From: Pseudomonas sp.
GTDB taxonomy: Bacteria > Pseudomonadota > Gammaproteobacteria > Pseudomonadales > Pseudomonadaceae
DNA: 12,236 nt
NCBI GenBank assembly: GCA_003525045.1
Contig: DQGF01000602.1
Span: forward strand, 1 to 12,236
Direction: 5' to 3'
The translations under genes and the position numbers were made by a program. The notes below the pieces were generated by a model. It worked only from the letters and a program-made list of their open reading frames with translations. It did not search any database and was not told where the DNA came from. Shown here in pieces: positions 7,418 to 12,236 of this stretch; the stretch's first letter is position 1; every line of letters starts with the position of its first letter.

Positions 7418-8424
7418 ACACTATGAGCAACTACCTCCCCATCATCGGCATCACCATGGGTGACGCCACAGGTGTCGGTCCGGAAATCATCGTCAAGAGT
7501 CTGACTCATGACATCGTCTACCAACAATGCCGGCCACTGGTGATCGGCGATGCCCGTCGCCTCGAGCAGGCTAATGTCATCGTCGGCGGCAACGCAAAAG
7601 TGCGCCGCATCGAGAACGCTTCCCAGGCGTTGTACGAGGCCGGCACCATTGACTGCATCGACCTCGACCTGATCCCCGACGACCTGCCCTTCGGCGAGCT
7701 GTCGCCCATCGCCGGTGACGCTGCTTATCAATACATTGCCCGCGCTGTGCAACTCGCCGAGGCCAAACAAATCGATGCGATCTGCACCGCGCCGCTGAAC
7801 AAGGAAGCGCTGCACGCCGGTGGCCACAAATTCCCCGGCCACACCGAAATGCTCGCGCACCTGACCAACGTCGACGAAGTTTCCATGATGCTGGTGGCGC
7901 CGCAGCTGCGGGTGATTCACGTCACCACCCACATCGGCATCATCGACGCGATCCGCAAAATCGAGCCGGGCCTGGTTCAGCGCACCATCGAGCGCGGCAA
8001 CGCGACGCTGATCAAGGCTGGCATTGCCAGGCCGCGTATCGGCGTGTGCGGGATCAACCCGCACGCCGGCGAAAATGGTCTGTTCGGCTATGGCGAAGAA
8101 GAAGAGAAGATCATCCCTGCGGTGAAGCTGTTGCAGGAACGCGGCCTTGACGTGACCGGCCCGCTGCCCGCCGACACGCTGTTTTTCCGCGCCGGCCGAG
8201 GCGACTTCGATCTGGTGGTGGCGATGTATCACGACCAAGGCCACGGCCCGGTCAAAGTGCTGGGACTTGAAGCCGGTGTGAACGTCACTGTCGGCCTGGA
8301 CGTGATCCGCACCTCGGTCGACCACGGCACCGCTTTCGACATCGCCGGCAAAGGCATTGCCGATGAGCGCAGCCTGCTCGAAGCGCTGCGCCAGGGTGCG
8401 GAGCTTGCCACGCGACGGGGATGA
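7414..8424 (+). CDS. pdxA2: 4-phospho-D-threonate/D-erythronate dehydrogenase
   Basis: A 336-residue NAD-dependent dehydrogenase of the PdxA family. Paralogues paired with DUF1537 kinases oxidise 4-phospho-D-threonate or -erythronate at C3, with decarboxylation to dihydroxyacetone phosphate. Motifs include GITMGDATGVGPEI near the N-terminus, TAPLNKEAL, GHTEM with His143, GINPHAGENG with His217 and YHDQGHGP with His273; the three histidines correspond to the divalent metal ligands of E. coli PdxA. It overlaps the kinase stop by four bases (ATGA), with AAGGA 5 bases before ATG 7414. Biosynthetic PdxA (vitamin B6) is the alternative, but the operon context argues strongly for the catabolic paralogue. 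Confidence 0.92.
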   Translation: MNTMSNYLPIIGITMGDATGVGPEIIVKSLTHDIVYQQCRPLVIGDARRLEQANVIVGGNAKVRRIENASQALYEAGTIDCIDLDLIPDDLPFGELSPIAGDAAYQYIARAVQLAEAKQIDAICTAPLNKEALHAGGHKFPGHTEMLAHLTNVDEVSMMLVAPQLRVIHVTTHIGIIDAIRKIEPGLVQRTIERGNATLIKAGIARPRIGVCGINPHAGENGLFGYGEEEEKIIPAVKLLQERGLDVTGPLPADTLFFRAGRGDFDLVVAMYHDQGHGPVKVLGLEAGVNVTVGLDVIRTSVDHGTAFDIAGKGIADERSLLEALRQGAELATRRG

Positions 8425-8479
8425 GCCGCATGGGCGCTGTCGTGTAAGATCGACCACCGTCCACCGTGCGAGACCTGCC

Positions 8480-9253
8480 ATGAAAGCCTCCGAACGCCAC
8501 CGCGCCATCCTCGATCTCGTGCGTATTGGCGATGCCAACGTCGAGCAATTGAGCGCGGCGCTAGGGGTCTCGGAAGCGACGGTGCGACGCGACCTGACCA
8601 TGCTCGCCAAACAGCGACACCTGGTGCGCACCTATGGCGGCGCCACCGCCGTGGTGGGCGTCCATGAGCCGGAAGCTTCGCTCGAAGAACGCAAGACCAG
8701 CCAGTGGGAACAGAAAGACGCCATCGCCCAGGCGGCCGCGGCGCACGTGCAGGACGGCGACACCGTACTGCTCGACGGCGGCACTACCTGCGCCGCGCTG
8801 GCCCATCATTTGTGTTCGCGACAAGACGTGCATGTGGTCACCAATAATCTGCTGGCCGTGATGACCTTGGCCAATGCGCCGGGTATTCGCCTGACGTTGA
8901 TCGGCGGTGATTTGCGCGGTTCGAGCATGAGCACGTTGGGGCCGTTGGCGGAGTTGACATTGAGTCGGTTGAGCGTCGACAAAGCCTTCCTCGGCGCGGA
9001 CGGCGTGGTCGCGGAATTCGGTTTGTGCGAAGCGAGCGCGCAGCAGGCGTATTTGAAGGAATGCATCATCAAGCGGGCGGCGCAAATCGTCGTCCTTGCC
9101 GACACCGATAAACTCGGCCGCGCGCGGCAGCAGCATTGGACGCCGATCGAGCGGGAGTGGCGGTTGATCACCGGTGCCACCGCGGATGAAGCCGCTCTCG
9201 CGCCGTTCCATGCCCTGCAACAAGTCATCGTAGAAACAGTACCCATAACCTGA
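8480..9253 (+). CDS. DeoR-family transcriptional regulator
   Basis: A 257-residue DeoR-type regulator. Residues 5-55 form the winged helix-turn-helix with the signature SEATVRRDLTML and the YGGA wing end. The rest is the DeoR sensor domain with LLDGGTTCAALAHHL, VTNNLLAV and DKAFLGADGV, which binds a phosphorylated sugar intermediate. The start at ATG 8480 gives the normal family N-terminus; its ribosome site is weak. It lies 55 bases after pdxA2 on the same strand, so it is likely the local regulator of kdgT-dtnK-pdxA2, probably a repressor relieved by a phosphorylated sugar acid. The inverted repeats at 4983 and 5069 are the likely targets. A TAAGAT -10-like box (8445-8450) in the gap hints at an additional own promoter. 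Confidence 0.9.
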   Translation: MKASERHRAILDLVRIGDANVEQLSAALGVSEATVRRDLTMLAKQRHLVRTYGGATAVVGVHEPEASLEERKTSQWEQKDAIAQAAAAHVQDGDTVLLDGGTTCAALAHHLCSRQDVHVVTNNLLAVMTLANAPGIRLTLIGGDLRGSSMSTLGPLAELTLSRLSVDKAFLGADGVVAEFGLCEASAQQAYLKECIIKRAAQIVVLADTDKLGRARQQHWTPIEREWRLITGATADEAALAPFHALQQVIVETVPIT

Positions 9254-9266
9254 TCACGCCCCCCCC

Positions 9267-9309
9267 TGTGGCGAGCGAGCTTGCTCGCGCTGGGCTGCGT
9301 AGCGGCCCC
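9267..9309. repeat. REP element with two hairpins
   Basis: A GCGAGC stem with GCTCGC partner (9271-9288) is followed by GGGCTGC (9292-9298) pairing with GCGGCCC (9302-9308). This double-hairpin GGCGAGCGAGCTTGCTCGC layout is the common REP of the P. fluorescens group. It lies just after the DeoR gene, where no separate terminator is seen. Confidence 0.75.
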
Positions 9310-9364
9310 AAAAATCTCAAAACAGCGCCATTTTCCGTGCACTCATGCACAAACAACCCCCCTA

Positions 9365-9477
9365 GCGACAGCCCTCATGTCGCCAAAATCCAATTTCGGT
9401 AACACGTGTCGCCCACATGTCGTCCGCGGCGACATGTTCCCAAGACGTGTCGCAAAAAGTGGAAAATTGCGACACGT
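9365..9477. repeat. Array of TGTCGC/GCGACA half-sites
   Basis: Six perfect copies of TGTCGC or its complement and one degenerate copy occur within 113 bases: 9365(-), 9378(+), 9407(+), 9418(+, TGTCGT), 9429(-), 9448(+) and 9469(-). They build three inverted repeats: GCGACA-N7-TGTCGC (9365-9383), ACATGTCG-N7-CGACATGT (9415-9437) and ACGTGTCGCAA-N11-TTGCGACACGT (9445-9477). ACACGTGT (9402-9409) is also palindromic. The stretch 9254-9610 holds no gene beyond the REP and this array; the remaining part 9480-9600 shows no recognised feature. It may be a protein binding array or the end of a mobile element. Confidence 0.7.
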
Positions 9478-9610
9478 ACCAAAGCGGACTACATCAAAAG
9501 GGGCTAGGTCCTACTTCAGAAATAGCCAGTGATGACTACTAAATAGCTCTGCGTAAATCGTCTACTGAGGTGTTTGGAGGACATCGACTGACCCAGTAGG
9601 AATCCATCTT

Positions 9611-9958
9611 TTGAAGAGATTTGCTTTTGTAAATGAAGCTGCAACACGTGAGTACAAGGACCTACCGGGCTGGATACAGGATGAGTTCGGGAAAGACCTG
9701 ATGCGCGTGCAGTACAGCGGGGATCCACAGCTGGCGATAAAACAGCTGAGATCATTAGGGCCGGGAGTTACCGAGCTGATCATCAATGGAAGCCCGGCAT
9801 ATCGATGCATCTACATTGCGAAGTATGCGGACACCATTTTCGTCCTTCATTCGTTCGTGAAAACGACCAACAGAACCGATCGCCATGCAATGGCGGTTGC
9901 GCAGGATCGGTTGAAGGAGCTGAAAAGGGAGCTTCGAAATATGGGTTTCAACGTCTAG
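9611..9958 (+). CDS. Gp49/HigB-like (RelE superfamily) toxin
   Basis: A 115-residue protein resembling the phage-derived Gp49-like / HigB toxins, mRNA interferases of the RelE superfamily. Visible family features are the MKRFAFV strand, LGPGVTELIING near residues 49-60, AYRCIYIAKYADTIFVLHSFVKTT (63-86) and the basic C-terminal helix with KELKREL. The start is taken as TTG 9611 with AGGAA (9598-9602) 8 bases upstream; an in-frame stop at 9566 and no ATG between leave little alternative. The region is less GC-rich than the neighbouring operons, consistent with acquisition. The antitoxin lies downstream on the opposite strand and the two genes end in the same CTAG, whereas members of this family normally sit in one toxin-antitoxin operon. 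Intact and probably functional. Confidence 0.82.
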   Translation: MKRFAFVNEAATREYKDLPGWIQDEFGKDLMRVQYSGDPQLAIKQLRSLGPGVTELIINGSPAYRCIYIAKYADTIFVLHSFVKTTNRTDRHAMAVAQDRLKELKRELRNMGFNV

Positions 9959-10284
9959 CAGGCGCGAGCCTGTGAAATCACGATTTGGGGTAACGCGCCG
10001 GCATCGTTGGACGGCAACGTAAAAGTGGTGCGAAAGCCGAGCTTATCCAGCATGTCCATCATTGCATCGATTGTAAATTTCTCGATTTTGCCAGTGGTTA
10101 GCTCTGAAATGCGTGATTGGGTCACGTTTAACCTGGCTGCCGCCTCACTCTGCTTCAGGCCCAGATTTTTGATGCAGTCAGTGATGAATATCGATAGCTC
10201 CATCTTTAAAGCCATTTTGCTGGCGACTTCCTCGTCATGCGTGACATGGAAGGGGCTATCGAAGAATTGAATTGTCATGGACAT
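9955..10284 (-). CDS. XRE-family antitoxin
   Basis: A 109-residue helix-turn-helix protein of the XRE type that partners Gp49-like toxins. The helix-turn-helix spans about residues 40-65 (LKQSEAAARLNVTQSRISEL), followed by TTGKIEKFTIDAMMDMLDKLG, the usual continuation in these antitoxins. It should neutralise the product of 9611 and repress its own promoter. Two starts are possible: ATG 10284, or ATG 10278 two codons later, which is better spaced from the AAAGGGG ribosome site. Its stop shares CTAG (9955-9958) with the toxin stop. Convergent placement means the antitoxin promoter cannot drive the toxin. Confidence 0.85.
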   Translation of the reverse strand: MSMTIQFFDSPFHVTHDEEVASKMALKMELSIFITDCIKNLGLKQSEAAARLNVTQSRISELTTGKIEKFTIDAMMDMLDKLGFRTTFTLPSNDAGALPQIVISQARAC

Positions 10285-10301
10285 TTACCCCTTTCCGCCG
10301 A

Positions 10302-10319
10302 TATCTAAAATTTACGATA
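10302..10319. promoter_or_regulatory. Candidate antitoxin operator
   Basis: An 18-base imperfect palindrome with TATC/GATA ends and an AAA/TTT centre (seven of nine positions symmetric) lies 17 bases upstream of the antitoxin start. Position and AT-rich symmetry fit an autorepression site of an XRE antitoxin. No clear -35/-10 pair was assigned. Confidence 0.35.
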
Positions 10320-10361
10320 AACGAAGGTTAGCCCATTGATCATTTTTTATGCAAACGTTTT

Positions 10362-10403
10362 TTCCGTTCGCGCGGAATAACTCATTACACCAAGTAACTA
10401 ATG
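10362..10403. promoter_or_regulatory. Inverted repeats upstream of the tautomerase operon
   Basis: TTCCG-N6-CGGAA (10362-10377) is a perfect inverted repeat. Six bases on, CATTA-N11-TAATG (10383-10403) has the T-N11-A dyad geometry typical of LysR-type regulator boxes. They lie between the divergent antitoxin and tautomerase genes, about 100-140 bases before the tautomerase. No LysR gene is in the window. Confidence 0.3.
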
Positions 10404-10501
10404 ATGTTCCCGCCCCCACCTTTATCCCCTGCAGCCAACCTCATACATTGAGCTCCAACACCTACCCATCATCCCGATGAGAAGGTCACTGGAGATTCCT
10501 C

Positions 10502-10723
10502 ATGCCCTTCGTAAGCGTACGCATTACCCGCGATGGCGTTACCTCTGAGCAGAAAGCTCAGGTGATCGCCGAAATCACTGAAACACTGGAACGTGTCCTC
10601 AAGAAGGACCCGCACCTGACCCACATCGTGATCGAAGAAGTCGACACCGATAACTGGGGCTACGCCGGAATCACCACCACCCAGTACCGCAAGCAACTGG
10701 CTGAAGAGGAGGGGAAGCCGTGA
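10502..10723 (+). CDS. 4-oxalocrotonate tautomerase family protein
   Basis: A 73-residue small tautomerase. After removal of the initiator methionine the second residue, proline, becomes the catalytic N-terminal base; the chain continues FVSVRITRDGVTSEQKAQVI, the usual strand-helix pattern. It is slightly longer than the classic 62-residue enzyme. GGAG (10491-10494) lies 7 bases before the ATG. The stop overlaps the next start (GTGA), so it is translationally coupled to the DsbA-like protein. The substrate is unknown; members isomerise keto-enol or unsaturated carbonyl compounds. Confidence 0.88.
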   Translation: MPFVSVRITRDGVTSEQKAQVIAEITETLERVLKKDPHLTHIVIEEVDTDNWGYAGITTTQYRKQLAEEEGKP

Positions 10724-11376
10724 CGCCGTCCGTCTCCATCGATTTCATCTCCGACGTGGTGTGCCCGTGGTGTGCCTTGGGCGCGACGGCGCTGGAGCAG
10801 GCGATCGAGAATGTGGCAGGTGAAGTCTCTGTCGAGCTGACCTATAAGCCCTTCGAGCTGAACCCGAACATGCCGGCCGAAGGCGAGAAGGCGGTAGAGC
10901 ACTTGATGCGCAAATACGGGCGCACCGCCGAAGACATCGCCGCCGGCAAAGCGATGCAGATCGCTCGCGGCGAGGCCATTGGCTTCAAGTTCGATCTGGA
11001 GAAGCGCAGCCACTTCTACAACACCTTCGATGCGCACCGTCTGCTGATGTGGGCATTGCAGGAAGGGCGGCAAATTGAGCTGAAGAAGATCCTGCTGCGC
11101 GCTTACTTCGCTGACGGCCAGAACCCGAGCGATCACGAGACGCTGGTGAGCCTGGCGGAGGAAGCAGGGTTGGATGCAGACAGGGCACGTGAAGTGCTGG
11201 CCTCCGCAGCGTTCGCCAACGAAGTGCGAGAGCTTGAAGCGTTTTACCGCCAGCACGGCATCAATTCGGTACCGGCCATGATCCTCAACGGTCGTCACCT
11301 GGTGTCCGGTTCGCAGTCGGTCGAGTACTACGAACAGATGTTGAGACAAATGGCGAAGGTACCCGCCGAAGCCTGA
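10720..11376 (+). CDS. FrnE-like DsbA-family oxidoreductase
   Basis: A 218-residue thioredoxin-fold protein of the DsbA/FrnE group (also near 2-hydroxychromene-2-carboxylate isomerases). The N-terminal strand is followed by VVCPWC with Cys15 and Cys18 as the CXXC pair, and Pro185 in SVPAMILNG is the cis-proline. There is no signal peptide, so it should act in the cytoplasm. The start is GTG 10720 with a strong AGGAGG (10707-10712) 7 bases upstream. It overlaps the tautomerase stop by four bases. Likely role: thiol redox chemistry on a small molecule or protein; the precise substrate is not readable. Confidence 0.88.
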   Translation: MTPSVSIDFISDVVCPWCALGATALEQAIENVAGEVSVELTYKPFELNPNMPAEGEKAVEHLMRKYGRTAEDIAAGKAMQIARGEAIGFKFDLEKRSHFYNTFDAHRLLMWALQEGRQIELKKILLRAYFADGQNPSDHETLVSLAEEAGLDADRAREVLASAAFANEVRELEAFYRQHGINSVPAMILNGRHLVSGSQSVEYYEQMLRQMAKVPAEA

Positions 11377-11419
11377 TTACTTACTTTTCCAAACCATCAT
11401 TTATTAGTAGAGGTTCATC

Positions 11420-12130
11420 ATGAGCAATTCGAAAAAAGTCATCGTTATTACAGGCGCCTCCCAAGGTCTCGGCGCAGGCATGGTCAAGGCTTTCCGTGAT
11501 CTGGATTACAAGGTTGTCGCCACTTCGCGTTCGATCAAACCGTCCACCGACCCGGACATCCTCACCGTTGCGGGCGATATCGGTAACCCGGAGGTCGCTC
11601 AGCAAGTGATCCGTGAAACGATCGAACGTTTCGGCCGCATCGACACCCTGGTCAACAACGCCGGGATCTTCGTCGCCAAACCGTTCACCGAATACACCGC
11701 TGAAGACTATGCCAATGTGCTGTCGGTGAACCTCAATGGCTTCTTCTACATTACTCAACTCGCCATCACCGAAATGGAAAAACAGGGCAAAGGCCACGTC
11801 GTCAACATCACCACCAGCCTGGTGGACCATGCCATCGATGGTGTGCCGTCGGTACTGGCTTCGCTGACCAAAGGTGGCCTGAACGCGGCGACCAAATCTT
11901 TGGCCATCGAGTACGCCAAGCGCGGGATTCGGGTGAATGCGGTTTCCCCTGGCATTATCAAGACCCCGATGCATGGCGAGGAAACGCACGAAGCGCTGGG
12001 GAATTTGCACCCGGTTGGGCATATGGGGGAGATCAGCGACATTTCTCAGGCGGTTGTGTATCTGGACAGCGCCAATTTTGTCACTGGTGAAATCTTACAT
12101 GTCGATGGTGGGCAGAGCGCGGGTCACTAA
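11420..12130 (+). CDS. Short-chain dehydrogenase/reductase lacking the catalytic tyrosine
   Basis: A 236-residue SDR with the Rossmann glycine motif TGASQGLG (11-18), NNAG (79-82), Asn104 of the catalytic tetrad, Ser133 in ITTS and Lys151 in LTKGG. The usual YxxxK is AxxxK here: Ala147 stands where the catalytic tyrosine should be, 14 residues after Ser133. The rest of the fold is intact to the C-terminal VDGG segment, so it is not a decayed gene. AGAGG (11409-11413) lies 6 bases before the ATG; the gene starts 43 bases after the DsbA-like gene with no terminator between, so it probably belongs to the same operon. Either another residue replaces the tyrosine or the protein binds nucleotide without classical reductase activity. 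Confidence 0.92.
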   Translation: MSNSKKVIVITGASQGLGAGMVKAFRDLDYKVVATSRSIKPSTDPDILTVAGDIGNPEVAQQVIRETIERFGRIDTLVNNAGIFVAKPFTEYTAEDYANVLSVNLNGFFYITQLAITEMEKQGKGHVVNITTSLVDHAIDGVPSVLASLTKGGLNAATKSLAIEYAKRGIRVNAVSPGIIKTPMHGEETHEALGNLHPVGHMGEISDISQAVVYLDSANFVTGEILHVDGGQSAGH

Positions 12131-12160
12131 TCTGATTTTTTCCAAACGGCATAAACAACA

Positions 12161-12191
12161 AAGCCCTCGTATTTTTACGAGGGCTTCGTTT
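12161..12191 (+). terminator. Rho-independent terminator after the SDR gene
   Basis: AAGCCCTCGTA (12161-12171) pairs perfectly over 11 bases with TACGAGGGCTT (12176-12186) around a TTTT loop, followed by the imperfect T-tract CGTTT. The A-rich 5' flank would support activity in the other direction too. The remaining bases to the window end show no feature. Confidence 0.85.
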
Positions 12192-12236
12192 GGTATGGTG
12201 CCGAATCACTACACCCCCTGCATCGTCTCCGAGCCC

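Noticed and set aside
7330..8631. Long open frame on the minus strand (433 codons) across pdxA2 and the start of the DeoR gene
   Set aside because: It is antisense to clearly conserved proteins, shows no domain or ribosome site I recognise, and is the usual by-product of high third-position GC.
9267..9309. Terminator reading of the hairpins after the DeoR gene
   Set aside because: No T-tract follows; the sequence is a standard REP double hairpin, although it may stall transcription or protect RNA ends.
9365..9477. CRISPR array reading of the TGTCGC repeats
   Set aside because: Repeats are only six bases, inverted as well as direct, and unevenly spaced; no cas genes.

Overview
The window reads as chromosomal DNA of a Pseudomonas, most likely of the P. 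fluorescens group. The support is the high GC coding style, an aguB-aguA pair with a 368-residue AguA, an OprD-family porin, and two REP elements with the typical GAGC(N)GCTCGC cores (near 8-46 and 9267-9309). No rRNA, tRNA, CRISPR array or intact insertion sequence was seen. The organism call is inference from gene content, not from a search.

Layout, left to right. (1) 243-2233: aguB-aguA, the two-step route from agmatine to putrescine, closed by a terminator. (2) 2473-2691: a small unrecognised protein behind a sigma-54-like promoter, with its own terminator. (3) 2842-4397: an OprD-family porin whose leader contains a strong terminator-like hairpin just after the promoter, and A-rich AANAANAA motifs of the Hfq/Crc type, one of them at the ribosome binding site. 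(4) 4371-4913: a RelB/DinJ-type antitoxin followed directly by a 24-codon remnant of its YafQ-like toxin, the pair bracketed by two almost identical terminators. (5) 4983-9253: an acid-sugar catabolic operon, KdgT-type permease, DUF1537 four-carbon acid-sugar kinase, PdxA2-type dehydrogenase and, 55 bases on, a DeoR regulator. The permease promoter is surrounded by related inverted repeats that look like operators. (6) 9254-10330: a REP element, a dense array of TGTCGC/GCGACA half-sites forming hairpins, and a Gp49/HigB-like toxin placed tail to tail with its XRE antitoxin so that both stop codons share one CTAG. (7) 10362-12191: a probable operon of a small tautomerase, a FrnE-like DsbA-family oxidoreductase and a short-chain dehydrogenase that lacks the catalytic tyrosine, ended by a terminator.

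How the parts work together. AguA converts agmatine to N-carbamoylputrescine and AguB converts that to putrescine. In region 5 the expected flow is uptake of a C4 sugar acid (D-threonate or D-erythronate type), 4-phosphorylation by the DUF1537 kinase, then oxidation and decarboxylation by PdxA2 to dihydroxyacetone phosphate, with the DeoR protein as local regulator. The last operon has a redox/electrophile flavour but no assignable pathway. The most unusual items are the gutted toxin beside an intact antitoxin, the convergent toxin-antitoxin pair with shared stop tetranucleotide next to the TGTCGC array, the attenuator-like porin leader, and the tyrosine-less SDR.
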